From Fibrobacter sp. (GTDB lineage: Bacteria > Fibrobacterota > Fibrobacteria > Fibrobacterales > Fibrobacteraceae), in the NCBI GenBank assembly GCA_017503015.1, contig JAFVTX010000058.1:1-57211 (forward strand): DNA of 57,211 nucleotides, read 5' to 3'. The number at the start of each line of letters is the position of its first letter. The stretch's first letter is position 1. A program made the position numbers and the translations under genes. Under the pieces are notes generated by a model, which worked only from the letters and a program-made list of their open reading frames with translations, made no database searches and was not told where the DNA came from. Positions 1 through 9,038 of the stretch are shown piece after piece.

Positions 1-132
1 GTTGCGGAGACTCTTATTGAATACCGCCAACACTCTGACAACGCAACGCACATCGGAAAATCACCTGCAGGTGTTTTCCAAAAAATCAAGTGGCGGTTTG
101 ATTTAGCAAGAGCACTCTTTTCAAGTATGTAG
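1..132 (+). CDS. C-terminal end of a family 2 glycosyltransferase (partial)
   Basis: An open frame enters from the left edge and ends at TAG 130-132, giving the last 43 residues of a protein whose start lies outside the window. The segment EYRQHSDNATHIGKS followed by a basic helix resembles the tail of GT2 glycosyltransferases of the rhamnosyltransferase type, which often carry a YRQHGxN motif. It would use a nucleotide sugar at the inner membrane or in the cytoplasm to build surface polysaccharide. The assignment rests on this one motif because the catalytic domain is not visible, so it is tentative. It converges on the leftward gene ending at 182. Confidence 0.5.
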   Translation, partial: VAETLIEYRQHSDNATHIGKSPAGVFQKIKWRFDLARALFSSM

Positions 133-186
133 TGTGAAATGTGTAATGTGAAATTCCTCATTACACACTTCACATTCCACATTACA
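121..186. repeat. Palindromic short-word repeat between convergent genes
   Basis: Two arms made of the words GTGTAATGTG and CACATTACAC face each other around a CCTC turn, so the stretch can fold into a long imperfect hairpin. It overlaps the end of the partial glycosyltransferase and reaches the stop of the gene at 182-691. It may act as a shared terminator, although it has no U-tract, and it belongs to the same style of degenerate short-word intergenic repeats seen at 2085, 26680, 36110, 36840, 39050 and 57080. Confidence 0.5.
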
Positions 187-691
187 CGTTAGACATTGCC
201 TGCACCACTTTTCCCCAGCCGACCTGCACAAAGGCTCCAGCCCGTACCAGGTTGCCCTGAGCTTCTTCGTATTCTTTAAGAATGCGGTTGTATTCTGAGA
301 CATCCCGGCGGAACTTCACGTCTTTGTGGATGCGTTTTAGGAGCATGTCCTGTTTCCACTGGGCTGCGGCGGAAAGTTTTTGGCAGGAGATATCTAGGGC
401 GTCCAGGTAGGCGGGGAGGGCTTCCAGGAATTCTTTTTCAAACTCCTTGGCGACATTCTTGGCCTGCAAAACCAAATTTTTCTGGATGATGGCGTTCTTG
501 CGGATTTCGCTCATGAGTCGCACGATGCGCTCGTAGTCCACTTGGGGCCAGATGAGGCTGAAGGGCCACATCTTTTTCCAGTGGAACTTGAACATGGACT
601 CGTGGGCGGTGTTCTTGGCCCGCAGGAGTTCCTTCAAGTTCTCGAAGATGATCTGGGAGGGGATTTTTGTCTTTTCGGATTCGTTTGCCAT
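182..691 (-). CDS. Hypothetical helical protein, 169 aa
   Basis: Unrecognised. The protein is charged, lysine- and glutamate-rich and predicted mostly helical, with no signal peptide or membrane segment, so it is probably cytoplasmic. A Trp-rich patch (KKMWPFSLIWPQVDYERI) near residues 40-55 is its most distinctive part. The start ATG at 691 is preferred over a TTG nine bases upstream because GGAGG lies just before the ATG, although the spacing is short. It diverges from the membrane-anchored pair at 861 and 1430. No function is proposed. Confidence 0.6.
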   Translation of the reverse strand: MANESEKTKIPSQIIFENLKELLRAKNTAHESMFKFHWKKMWPFSLIWPQVDYERIVRLMSEIRKNAIIQKNLVLQAKNVAKEFEKEFLEALPAYLDALDISCQKLSAAAQWKQDMLLKRIHKDVKFRRDVSEYNRILKEYEEAQGNLVRAGAFVQVGWGKVVQAMSNV

Positions 692-860
692 CGCCTCCAA
701 TATAAAAAGGTTCTCTCTGTAAAATTGCTCTTTTTGGGGGAGATTTCCTTTTTTTTACGGAAATAGTCCCCTTTTTTGACCTTTTTTTCAAAAAATGTCT
801 TCTTTTTTGCAAATTAAGAATTAAATTCTACTAAAACCGTTCTATCAAGAAGGATTTTAT

Positions 861-1418
861 ATGAACAATCAAAAATTCAAGATTCTGGCCATCGTGGATG
901 CGGTCCTTATCGTGGTCCTCATTGTGGTCATGATGATTCTCAAGGGTAATTACAACGATCAGGCCCAGGCTTCTGTTAAGGAGCAGGTAGGTGCCTATCA
1001 GGAAAAGGCCAACGGAATGCTTCAGGAGCAGTGGAAATCCATGGACCAGTACGGCATGGCCTGGAAGCTGGTGTATGCGACCCTTACGGGAGACAAGTCC
1101 GAGGCCAGTTTCGATGCCGCCGTCAAGGCCATCGAGGGCGACAAGGATGCCCGCCTGAAACAGCTTTCTTACATGTACACTGCTGCAGGTATCCCGGACA
1201 AGGTCCAGAACGATATTAACGAAAAGGGCGGCCTTGCCGACAAGTTCCTGCTGAAGGATGAAGGCGGCGTGAAGGAAGTGGCCTGCGGCAAGAATTGCAC
1301 CCTCAGCTTTACCTTTGTAAAGGGCAAGCTCAAGGACAGCGATTACAAGGTCCTGGTGGAATACAACATGGACGAAGCCTTTAAACTGGAAGCTCCTGCG
1401 GCTTTCCACTTTGAATAA
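861..1418 (+). CDS. Membrane-anchored hypothetical protein, 185 aa
   Basis: Unrecognised family. A single hydrophobic segment at residues about 8-27 (ILAIVDAVLIVVLIVVMMIL) would anchor the protein in the inner membrane, with the remaining ~155 residues probably outside the cytoplasm. A putative SD (AAGAAGG) precedes the ATG. The next gene, 11 bp downstream, has the same design and shares the juxtamembrane motif KGNYxxQA, so the two look like diverged duplicates in one operon. Two cysteines near residue 140 (CGKNC) could form a disulfide. No enzymatic motif is visible. Confidence 0.65.
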   Translation: MNNQKFKILAIVDAVLIVVLIVVMMILKGNYNDQAQASVKEQVGAYQEKANGMLQEQWKSMDQYGMAWKLVYATLTGDKSEASFDAAVKAIEGDKDARLKQLSYMYTAAGIPDKVQNDINEKGGLADKFLLKDEGGVKEVACGKNCTLSFTFVKGKLKDSDYKVLVEYNMDEAFKLEAPAAFHFE

Positions 1419-1429
1419 GGAGATTTAGG

Positions 1430-1921
1430 ATGAATATCAAGAACATTGCAATCGTTTTGACGGTCCTGGTGGTGGCCATTGCCGCCATGCTCTTTATGCA
1501 GAAGGGAAACTACGTAACCCAGGCGACGGAACATTACACCAAGACCACGGGCAACAGCTTCAAGGGTTCCAGCAAGATTATCGAGTATGTGAACTCTACC
1601 GCTGGCACCACCAAAATGCTGTGGGCGCTGACCTGCGATGCAGTGCAGGGGGCAAAGACTTCCCAGGACATGGCTAAGCTGGAAGGCAAGTATTTCCCGG
1701 CTACCAAGGGTTCCAATAGCATTTCCCAGAAGACCCGTCGCTTTGAACCGACTGCGGCCTACTACATCGTCACGACCTTCGACAAGGTGGATGTGGACAA
1801 GAAGACCGACCTGAAGACCCTTGCCGGTCTCAAGTCCATTGACGTCGGTGCTTTGCTTGGCGATGCAACTATCGCTGCCGCCGTTGCTGAAGAAGAGGAA
1901 GGTGAGGAAGGCGAGGAATAG
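1430..1921 (+). CDS. Membrane-anchored hypothetical protein with acidic tail, 163 aa
   Basis: Partner and probable paralogue of the preceding gene. It has an N-terminal membrane segment at residues 5-22, then KGNYVTQA, a soluble domain, and a C-terminal run of glutamate and glycine (EEEEGEEGEE). AAGGAG sits just upstream of the ATG. A clear intrinsic terminator follows at 1979, which closes a two-gene operon. The acidic tail is absent from the paralogue and could bind cations or a basic partner, but that is speculation. The family is not recognised. Confidence 0.65.
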   Translation: MNIKNIAIVLTVLVVAIAAMLFMQKGNYVTQATEHYTKTTGNSFKGSSKIIEYVNSTAGTTKMLWALTCDAVQGAKTSQDMAKLEGKYFPATKGSNSISQKTRRFEPTAAYYIVTTFDKVDVDKKTDLKTLAGLKSIDVGALLGDATIAAAVAEEEEGEEGEE

Positions 1922-1978
1922 TTGCCGCCTCTGCAAGGGCATCTTCTTGACTCTCAACGAGTTAGAAAATAACACCAA

Positions 1979-2004
1979 ACGACCCGCCCTGCGGGCCGTT
2001 TTTT
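1979..2004 (+). terminator. Intrinsic terminator of the 861-1921 operon
   Basis: The stem CCCGC/GCGGG is extended by ACG/CGT across one mismatch, with loop CCT, and is followed by six T residues. It lies 58 bp after the stop of the 163-aa gene. Confidence 0.8.
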
Positions 2005-2057
2005 AGTTATGAATGCGCCTTGCCCAGGCAAGGCTTTTAGGTTTGGACATTGAGTTA

Positions 2058-2145
2058 AAATATGGCGCCGAAGGCGCGATTATAAAAGCTCATAGCTCAA
2101 AGCGAGTGAAACGAGCGACCTCATACCTCATACCTATTTTCTATC
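2058..2145 (+). repeat. GGCGCC/GGCGCG element plus short-word repeats
   Basis: A core reading TATGGCGCCGAAGGCGCGAT, then TATAAAAGCTCA, is followed by the words CTCATAGCTCA and ACCTCATACCTCATACCT. The same core recurs at 26719-26750 and, inverted, at 39077-39110. It sits directly upstream of purL. Confidence 0.65.
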
Positions 2146-2178
2146 TTTCCCCTCGTAAAAATCAAACCGAGGTTTATA

Positions 2179-5100
2179 ATGCTCATTCTTCGTGGTACGC
2201 CGGCTCTGTCGGATTTCCGTCTCCAGAAACTTTCTTCCGATTTCAAGAGCGCAGGCCTTTCTGTCGCTTCTGTTTACGCTGAATTCCTGCACGTGGTGGA
2301 CCTGTCCGCCGAACTCTCCGATGCAGAAACTGAAACGCTCAAGAAGGTGCTGCATTACGGTCCGGCCCGCGAACCCAAGGCTCTCGAAGGCGAACTCTTC
2401 GTGGTATGCCCGCGTCCGGGTACGATTAGCCCGTGGAGCTCCAAGGCGACCGATATCGCTCACATCTGCGGCCTTCCGGCCATCAAGCGCATCGAACGCG
2501 CAATCGCTTACTATGTGAAGTTCGAAGGTTCTGTGCCTGCCGGTGCCCGCGAAAAAATCTCGGCCAAGATTCACGATCGCATGACCCAGGCCGTTTTCGC
2601 CGACACCGCATCCCTCGAAGTCTTGTTCAGCAAAGAAGAACCGCGTCCGCTGAACGTGATTCCGGTGCTTACCGAAGGTCGCGACGCCCTCGTAAAAGCA
2701 GATAAAGAAATGGGCCTCGCTCTCTCTCCGGATGAAATCGATTACCTGGTGAAGAACTTCACCGAACTCAAGCGCAACCCCACCGACGTGGAACTCTACA
2801 TGTTCGCGCAGGCCAACTCGGAGCACTGCCGCCACAAGGTGTTCGGTGCCGAATGGACCATCGACGGCGTCAAACAGGACAAGTCCCTGTTCCAGATGAT
2901 CAAGAACACCTACCAGCTCCACAACTCAAACATCTTTAGTGCCTACAAGGACAACGCCGCTGTGATGAAGGGCGCTGTCGCTGGCCGCTACTACGCCGAC
3001 CCGCGCAACAACAAGTACGACTTCCACAACGAAGAAGTCGACATCCTCATGAAGGTCGAGACCCACAACCACCCGACGGCCATTTCTCCGTTCCCAGGTG
3101 CCGCTACCGGTAGTGGTGGCGAAATCCGTGACGAAGGTGCCACGGGTAAGGGTTCCAAGCCGAAGGCCGGTCTCACAGGCTTCAGCGTTTCGAACTTGAA
3201 ACTGCCGGGTGCAGTCCAACCTTGGGAAAAGGACTTTGGTAGCCCGTCCCGTATTGCTTCTGCCCTCGACATTATGATTGAAGGCCCGCTGGGTGGCGCC
3301 GCGTTCAACAACGAATACGGCCGTCCGAACATTCTCGGTTACTTCCGTACTTTCGAACAGGAAGTCGATGCCCAGAACGGCAAGGAAGTCCGCGGTTACC
3401 ACAAGCCGATTATGTTGGCAGGCGGTCTTGGTAACATCAAGCATGAACATATCGAAAAGGGCCACATCGACCCAGGTGACCACCTGATTGTGCTCGGCGG
3501 TCCGGCCATGCTCATCGGTCTCGGTGGTGGTGCTGCTAGCTCCGTGCAGAACGGTGCCGGTAACGAATCTTTGGACTTTGCGTCTGTGCAGCGTGAAAAC
3601 CCCGAAATGGAACGCCGCTGCCAGGAAGTCATCGACCGCTGCTGGGCGATGGACGAAGAAAACCCGATTACCTTCATTCACGACGTGGGTGCAGGTGGAC
3701 TTTCTAACGCCTTCCCGGAACTGGTGAACGATGGCGGCCTCGGCGGTAAGTTTGAACTGCGCAATGTGCCGAACGATGAACCGGGCATGAGCCCCTTCGA
3801 AATCTGGAGTAACGAATCCCAGGAACGCTATGTGATTGCAATCGCAGGCGACAAGCTCGACGTGTTCGACGCCATTTGTAAGCGTGAACGCTGCCCGTAC
3901 GCCGTGGTGGGCGAGGCGATTCCTGAAAAGCACCTGACCCTTACCGACAAGCATTTCGGTACGACTCCGATTGACATGCCGCTGGGTGTGCTCCTTGGCA
4001 AGCCGCCCCGCATGATCCGTAACGAAAAGAGCCAGAAGCGCCCGCTCAATTCCACGGTGGTTCCGGCCGATGCAACTATCAAGGACGTGGCTCACCGCGT
4101 GCTTGCAAACCCCACCGTCGCCGACAAGACGTTCCTCATTTCTATCGGTGACCGTTCTGTGACGGGTATGATTTGTCGTGACCAGATGGTTGGTCCGTGG
4201 CAGGTGCCGGTCGCCGACTGCGCCGTGACCTCTGCAACGCTCGATACTTACGAAGGCGAAGTCATGAGCATGGGCGAACGCGCCCCGGTTGCCCTCATTT
4301 CTCCGGCTGCCGCTGCCCGCATGACGGTGGCTGAATCCCTTACCAACATGGCTGCCGCTTGCGTGCCTGATATGGGCCGCGTGAACTTGTCCGCAAACTG
4401 GATGGCTACGCCGAACTACGAAGGCGATGGCGCCGACTTGTACGAAGCTGTGAAGTCCATCGGTATGGAACTCTGCCCGGAACTTGGCATCACGATTCCG
4501 GTGGGCAAGGACTCCATGAGCATGAGCACCGTGTGGTCTGACGCTCAGGGTAGCCACCGCGTGACCGCTCCGATTTCGCTTGTGATTAGTGCCTTTGCTC
4601 CTTGCGCCGATGTGCGCAAGACGCTTACCCCGCAGCTCTTGCAATGTAAGGATTCTACGCTCGTTCTCGTGGACCTTGCTCGCGGCAAGAACCGTATGGG
4701 CGCCTCCATCGCCGCTCAGGTTTACTGCAACCTCGGTGACAAGGCTCCGGATGTGGACAGCGCCAAGGAACTCCGCGCCTTCTTCGAAACCATCCAGAAG
4801 CTCAATGCGGCTGGCAAGATTATGGCCTACCACGACAAGAGCGATGGCGGCCTCTACACGACTCTCGCCGAAATGGCATTCGCAGGTCACGTGGGCGTGA
4901 CGGTGAAGGCCGATGCCCTCAAGGGTAACCTCATCGACGCATTGTTCAACGAAGAACTTGGTGCCGTGCTCCAGGTGAAGAATGCTGACCTCGCGGCCGT
5001 TCGCGACGCATTTGCTGCTGCAGGTCTCGGCGATACGGTTTCTGAAATTGCAACGCTCAACGATACTTATAACTTGGTCATCGGCGACTACGCCGAAGGC

Positions 5101-6063
5101 CTCTCGGATCTTCGCGCCATCTGGAGCGACACGACCCGCCGCATCGCGGCTCTCCGCGATAACCCGGATTGTGCCGAAAGCGAATACAAGCTCAAGCTGG
5201 AACAGGACAATCCAGGTATCACGCCGAAGGTCACCTTCGACGTGGCGGCGTCCGCAAAGATTATCAAGGACTACGCAAGCCGCCCGAAGATGGCAATACT
5301 CCGTGAGCAGGGCGTGAACGGCGAGCTGGAAATGGCTGCCGCCTTCCAGAAGGCCGGCTTCGAATCCATCGACGTTCACATGACTGACATTCTCGAAGGC
5401 CGCGTAAGCCTCAAGGACTTCAACGGTCTCGTGGCTTGCGGTGGCTTCAGCTACGGTGACGTTCTCGGTGCTGGCGAAGGCTGGGCCAAGAGCATCCTCT
5501 TCAACCCGAAGGCCCGTGCCGAATTTGAGGCTTACTTTAACCGCAAGGACACCTTCACGCTCGGCGTCTGCAACGGCTGCCAGATGGTCTCTAACCTCAA
5601 GGACTTGATTCCGGGTGCCAAGCACTGGCCGCGCTTCGTGCAGAACCTCTCCGAACGCTTCGAAGCCCGCTTCTGCACGCTCAAGGTCGAAGACACTCCG
5701 GCAGTGCTCCTCAAGGGCATGGCAGGCTCCGTACTCCCGATTGCGGTGGCACACGGCGAAGGCCGCGCGGAATTCGCTAGTCGGGTCGCCGCCGAGGAAT
5801 GCTTAAAAACTGGTCTCGTGGCGTTGCGTTACGTGGACGGCAAGCACGAATACACCGAACGCTACCCGCTGAACCCCAACGGCTCTCCGTTTGGCATCAA
5901 CGGCCTCTGCTCCGAAGATGGCCGCGCCCTCGTGATGATGCCGCACCCGGAACGCGTGTTCCGTACCTGCCAGTACTCCTGGCACCCGGCGGACTGGGGC
6001 GAAGACGGTCCGTGGATGCAGCTCTTCCGCAACGGCAGAATCTTCGTAGCCGAAAAAGGCTAA
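2179..6063 (+). CDS. purL: Phosphoribosylformylglycinamidine synthase (FGAM synthase), single-chain form
   Basis: Catalyses the fourth step of purine synthesis: FGAR, ATP and glutamine give FGAM, in the cytoplasm. At 1294 residues it matches the large single-chain PurL of Gram-negatives rather than the PurSLQ complex. Visible features in order: an N-terminal PurS-like part, the ATP-binding motif around ANSEHCRH (residue ~214), [16 protein letters not shown] (E294), the second synthase half, and a C-terminal class I glutamine amidotransferase with nucleophile Cys1131 (GVCNGCQM) and the later PHPER His/Glu motif. GAGG precedes the ATG. The gene is intact, stands alone behind an intergenic repeat, and is closed by a terminator at 6107. 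A long antisense frame inside it is a shadow of its codon bias. Confidence 0.97.
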   Translation: MLILRGTPALSDFRLQKLSSDFKSAGLSVASVYAEFLHVVDLSAELSDAETETLKKVLHYGPAREPKALEGELFVVCPRPGTISPWSSKATDIAHICGLPAIKRIERAIAYYVKFEGSVPAGAREKISAKIHDRMTQAVFADTASLEVLFSKEEPRPLNVIPVLTEGRDALVKADKEMGLALSPDEIDYLVKNFTELKRNPTDVELYMFAQANSEHCRHKVFGAEWTIDGVKQDKSLFQMIKNTYQLHNSNIFSAYKDNAAVMKGAVAGRYYADPRNNKYDFHNEEVDILMKVETHNHPTAISPFPGAATGSGGEIRDEGATGKGSKPKAGLTGFSVSNLKLPGAVQPWEKDFGSPSRIASALDIMIEGPLGGAAFNNEYGRPNILGYFRTFEQEVDAQNGKEVRGYHKPIMLAGGLGNIKHEHIEKGHIDPGDHLIVLGGPAMLIGLGGGAASSVQNGAGNESLDFASVQRENPEMERRCQEVIDRCWAMDEENPITFIHDVGAGGLSNAFPELVNDGGLGGKFELRNVPNDEPGMSPFEIWSNESQERYVIAIAGDKLDVFDAICKRERCPYAVVGEAIPEKHLTLTDKHFGTTPIDMPLGVLLGKPPRMIRNEKSQKRPLNSTVVPADATIKDVAHRVLANPTVADKTFLISIGDRSVTGMICRDQMVGPWQVPVADCAVTSATLDTYEGEVMSMGERAPVALISPAAAARMTVAESLTNMAAACVPDMGRVNLSANWMATPNYEGDGADLYEAVKSIGMELCPELGITIPVGKDSMSMSTVWSDAQGSHRVTAPISLVISAFAPCADVRKTLTPQLLQCKDSTLVLVDLARGKNRMGASIAAQVYCNLGDKAPDVDSAKELRAFFETIQKLNAAGKIMAYHDKSDGGLYTTLAEMAFAGHVGVTVKADALKGNLIDALFNEELGAVLQVKNADLAAVRDAFAAAGLGDTVSEIATLNDTYNLVIGDYAEGLSDLRAIWSDTTRRIAALRDNPDCAESEYKLKLEQDNPGITPKVTFDVAASAKIIKDYASRPKMAILREQGVNGELEMAAAFQKAGFESIDVHMTDILEGRVSLKDFNGLVACGGFSYGDVLGAGEGWAKSILFNPKARAEFEAYFNRKDTFTLGVCNGCQMVSNLKDLIPGAKHWPRFVQNLSERFEARFCTLKVEDTPAVLLKGMAGSVLPIAVAHGEGRAEFASRVAAEECLKTGLVALRYVDGKHEYTERYPLNPNGSPFGINGLCSEDGRALVMMPHPERVFRTCQYSWHPADWGEDGPWMQLFRNGRIFVAEKG

Positions 6064-6106
6064 TGCCGAATTGTAATTAAAGTAAGGCCTAATGAAATAT
6101 GTGAGA

Positions 6107-6130
6107 ATCCCCGTTTCTCGGGGATTTTTT
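6107..6130 (+). terminator. Intrinsic terminator of purL
   Basis: The stem ATCCCCG/CGGGGAT with loop TTTCT is followed by a T-rich tract. It lies about 45 bp after the purL stop codon. Confidence 0.88.
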
Positions 6131-6160
6131 ATATTTGAATAAAATAAAAGAGGGGAATTT

Positions 6161-7279
6161 ATGCGCAATGTTCTTTTTTTGCTCATAGCGGTGGGCTTTT
6201 GTTTCAATAATGCCCTTGCTCAGGACACAGTCCGTTTTAAGAACGGCAAAGAAATCCAAGTAAAAATCCTGGAAATGACCGAGGAAGTGGTCAGTTACAA
6301 GAAATGGAGCTACCTGGAAGGTCCGACCATTAACGCTCCTATGTCCAAGGTGGTGAGCATTACTTATGCCAACGGGGAAACGGAAGTCTTTGACGAAACA
6401 GCGGCGGCTGAAGCGGCTCCTGCAGCGGTCCCGGCTCCTGCTCCTGTCGCCGAGCCAGCCCCTGCTCCCGTTGCAGAACCAGCTCCTGTTGTTGAGCCTG
6501 TGCCTGCCGCTGAACCAGCTCCTGTTGTAGAACCTGTGCCTGTCGCTGAACCTGCTCCCGAACCGGTGGTTGCGCCAGCTCCTGTTGAACAAGAAGCCCC
6601 TGTCGAAGAGCCTGCACCTGTGGTAAAAAAGAAGAAGAAACGCCCAGTCGTAGTTGCTGAAGAGGAGCCTGCTGAAGAAGAAGAGGAAACTCCTAAAAAG
6701 AAAAAGATATCGCCTTTTGATAATCCAGAATCGGTTTGGTATCAAGCTTCCAAAAATGGGTTTAGTGTTTGGGCTCAACCATTGGGATTTGTTTTGTGGG
6801 GCCCCATGATTGGCGTCGGGTATCGCAGTGGCACGTCGTTCCTGTTCGATGTTCATTTGAGATTACCGCAGTTTGGTTTTGCCTATGGAGCGGTTTCTGA
6901 TGATCCCGATGATATGGCTGGTTTTGCGATAGGGGTCCAATTCAGGATGCTTGTTCCCAAGAGTAACGGAGGTTGGGTCTTGGGATCTTTCTTTGATTTT
7001 GGAAAGACCAATGCATTGTATAGAAAAGGGCAACTTAGGGAAGAGGAAGAGGGATGGAGTACTTTTGTTGCCGGTGTAAGCGGCGGTTACAGGTTCCAGT
7101 TTAACCACCATCTTTATTTGGATATGGGCCTTATGGCGGGAACCATTTTTGTGTCTGACCAGGATTGGCGTTATTCCAATCCCGAAAATTCCTACTATTC
7201 AAGTGACTACAATGATTCTTACGAAGGCTATATTATGGCTTTTGGTATGGTCATTTTATCGTTGGGAATCGAGTTCTAA
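6161..7279 (+). CDS. Outer-membrane protein with Pro/Ala-rich linker
   Basis: A signal peptide (about residues 1-20, ending in ALAQ) leads to a small domain (residues ~21-75, RFKNGKEIQVKILEMTEEVV) typical of short periplasmic beta domains in the Bacteroidota/Fibrobacterota. Residues ~80-150 are a degenerate Pro-Ala-Glu-Val repeat, followed by basic and acidic patches. The last ~180 residues alternate hydrophobic and aromatic positions and end in phenylalanine, as expected for an outer-membrane beta barrel. GAGGGG precedes the ATG. The lipoprotein gene 22 bp downstream is probably co-transcribed. A spacer that crosses the periplasm or binds peptidoglycan fits the linker. The exact function is unknown. 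Confidence 0.7.
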   Translation: MRNVLFLLIAVGFCFNNALAQDTVRFKNGKEIQVKILEMTEEVVSYKKWSYLEGPTINAPMSKVVSITYANGETEVFDETAAAEAAPAAVPAPAPVAEPAPAPVAEPAPVVEPVPAAEPAPVVEPVPVAEPAPEPVVAPAPVEQEAPVEEPAPVVKKKKKRPVVVAEEEPAEEEEETPKKKKISPFDNPESVWYQASKNGFSVWAQPLGFVLWGPMIGVGYRSGTSFLFDVHLRLPQFGFAYGAVSDDPDDMAGFAIGVQFRMLVPKSNGGWVLGSFFDFGKTNALYRKGQLREEEEGWSTFVAGVSGGYRFQFNHHLYLDMGLMAGTIFVSDQDWRYSNPENSYYSSDYNDSYEGYIMAFGMVILSLGIEF

Positions 7280-7301
7280 ACAGGCTTATACAGGAGAGAA
7301 T

Positions 7302-7922
7302 ATGAAAAAAGCAATTTGGCTGCTTGCTGTGTTATTTATGTTTTTTCTTAGCGCCTGCAGCGTAGAACCGACAGATTCGAATTACAAAGCGAACTCGGAT
7401 TCTGATTACGATTCGGATGATTACCGTTCGGATGATGATTGGGGCGAGTATTCGGATTATTCAAATAACGAAAATTCGATAAAAAAATGGAACTGGACTC
7501 GTGATGATTGTGAGTCTTTTGGTGGCGTGATAACTTCTACGGGAGGTTGCTATCTAGCCTGTTCGTCCGATGACGATTGCCCAGAGGACTCGGAGTGCTG
7601 GGGAGGAACCTGGAGTTACCATTATTGCCAATCGAAAGTGTCAACGTATGGAGTGCCGTCCTCATGCACTACAGGATATGGGGATATTTCAGAAGGATAT
7701 GATGAATCCTGCAATTTGTCCTGTGATTTGGCCTATGGAGATTTACAGTGCCCTCCGAATTTTAGGTGCGCTGAAACATACGGTGTTGAACGTTATGGCC
7801 TTGCTCACGATGGTTTCTGTACGGGCTACGTAGAAAACTCGGGTGGTGGAGGTTCGGGATATTGCTCTGGCTGCGGTGGAATTTTCTGTTCTGGGGATTG
7901 TATCGGTTGCCCCGGGTGCTAG
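7302..7922 (+). CDS. Cysteine-rich lipoprotein, 206 aa
   Basis: The N-terminus MKKAIWLLAVLFMFFLSAC is a lipoprotein signal with lipobox LSAC, so the mature protein starts at Cys19 and is lipid-anchored. A Ser/Asp-rich spacer follows, then disulfide-rich segments (CSSDDDCPEDSECW) resembling Cys-rich repeats of eukaryotic-like extracellular domains, and a Gly/Cys tail with six closely spaced cysteines (CSGCGGIFCSGDCIGCPGC). AGGAGAG precedes the ATG. It is the second gene of a pair with the outer-membrane protein at 6161 and ends at the terminator at 7961. A surface-exposed role is likely. No family is recognised. Confidence 0.7.
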   Translation: MKKAIWLLAVLFMFFLSACSVEPTDSNYKANSDSDYDSDDYRSDDDWGEYSDYSNNENSIKKWNWTRDDCESFGGVITSTGGCYLACSSDDDCPEDSECWGGTWSYHYCQSKVSTYGVPSSCTTGYGDISEGYDESCNLSCDLAYGDLQCPPNFRCAETYGVERYGLAHDGFCTGYVENSGGGGSGYCSGCGGIFCSGDCIGCPGC

Positions 7923-7960
7923 GCCATAAATTAATACGGGTAATTCTTTGAATTCCTTTC

Positions 7961-7992
7961 AAAACGCCGCCTGAAAAAGAGGCGTTTTTTTT
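7961..7992 (+). terminator. Intrinsic terminator after the Cys-rich lipoprotein
   Basis: The stem AACGCC/GGCGTT with a 12-nt loop is followed by eight T residues. It lies 38 bp after the stop codon at 7922. Confidence 0.85.
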
Positions 7993-8130
7993 GCTTTGAA
8001 GTCGCATTCCTGTGATATGGAATATTCCATTTTGTCCTATTTGTATCATAAAAAACTGTGAAAATGATTGTAAAATTATTGAAATGTGTCGATTTTTGTG
8101 AAAAATCTTCATTTTTGTATCGTAATAATG

Positions 8131-8159
8131 TTGCGAAATCCCTCAAAAAAGTATATATT
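8131..8159 (+). promoter_or_regulatory. Promoter TTGCGA-17-TATATT of the TIGR02147 operon
   Basis: The -35 TTGCGA (8131-8136) and the -10 TATATT (8154-8159) are exactly 17 bp apart. The ATG at 8169 begins only nine bases after the -10, so transcription should start at or next to the start codon and the mRNA is probably leaderless. No Shine-Dalgarno is present. Confidence 0.65.
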
Positions 8160-8168
8160 TATACCTGT

Positions 8169-9038
8169 ATGAAACCTGTGATGGAATACCAGAATTTTCG
8201 CGTTTTTATACGCGACTTCTATACCGAGCGGAAGGACCGTTCAGGGTTTACCTGGCGCGACTTTGCCCGGGATGCCGGGTATTCCTCTCCGGTGTTTTTG
8301 AAGCTTGTCTGCGACGGCAAGGCGAACCTGAGCGATGTGGGGCTGGAACGCACCGCTGCCGCCATGGGCCTTACCGGCGTGGACCTCCAGTATTTTAGGG
8401 AACTGGTGGCATTCAACCAGTCCAAGGATTCTGCCGCCAAAAAGCATTCCTTTGCTGCCATGCGGAAAATGGCCCGGGAAAACAACCGGGAAATTATCGG
8501 CGAAGACCAGTACGACTATTTCCAGTCTTGGCAGAACCCGGTACTGCGTGAAATGGCACCCAACATGCCCGGAGCGACCCCGGCCCAGATGGCGGGCAAG
8601 TTGGCTTTTGATGGCGAGACGGCCAACGTCAAAAAGTCCCTGGCCCTGTTGCAGAAGACGGGCCTTTTGGAAAAAGATGCGAAGGGTGCTTTCAAGCAGA
8701 ACAGCAAGGCTATTTCTACGGGTAACCTGGACGTTGCCTCCCTTTCGGTGCGGGAAATGCACCGCCAGATGGGGGAGCTTGCGGTGCGAGCCCTGGACGA
8801 GATTCCCGTGAAGGAACGGGACATTTCGGGCCTTACCCTCGGGCTTTCCGAAGAGGCTTTCCAGCGGGTGTCCATGGAAATCGAGGCTTTCCGCCGGCGC
8901 ATTGCGGCAATTGCCCTGGAAGATTCCCATACGGACAAGGTTTACCGCTTGAACATGCAGCTTTTCCCGTTGACCAAGAATTTTGGTGCCGACAACAGAG
9001 AAAACCGTAATACGCAAAAGGGGGCGCAAGATGAATAA
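8169..9038 (+). CDS. TIGR02147 family regulatory protein
   Basis: A 289-residue protein of the TIGR02147 family, which is expanded in Fibrobacter. The N-terminal MEYQNFRVFIRDFYTERK leads to a helix-turn-helix-like region (FTWRDFARDAGYSSPVFLKLV, residues ~28-48) consistent with DNA binding. The remainder is helical and ends in a segment (SVREMHRQMGELAVRALD) conserved in the family. The start is the ATG at 8169 next to a TATATT box; a longer upstream frame would run through the promoter. The stop overlaps the start of the next gene by 8 bp (ATGAATAA), which couples translation to the lipoprotein. Members of this family commonly sit upstream of surface-protein genes, so a cognate regulatory role is inferred. 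Confidence 0.85.
   Translation: MKPVMEYQNFRVFIRDFYTERKDRSGFTWRDFARDAGYSSPVFLKLVCDGKANLSDVGLERTAAAMGLTGVDLQYFRELVAFNQSKDSAAKKHSFAAMRKMARENNREIIGEDQYDYFQSWQNPVLREMAPNMPGATPAQMAGKLAFDGETANVKKSLALLQKTGLLEKDAKGAFKQNSKAISTGNLDVASLSVREMHRQMGELAVRALDEIPVKERDISGLTLGLSEEAFQRVSMEIEAFRRRIAAIALEDSHTDKVYRLNMQLFPLTKNFGADNRENRNTQKGAQDE

Noticed and set aside
182-700. TTG start at 700 for the leftward 172-codon frame
   Set aside because: The Shine-Dalgarno-like GGAGG overlaps that start; the ATG at 691 fits better.
2926-5754. Very long antisense open frame inside purL
   Set aside because: It is a by-product of codon bias in the high-quality purL frame; its translation is His/Val-rich without any domain and no start signals exist.
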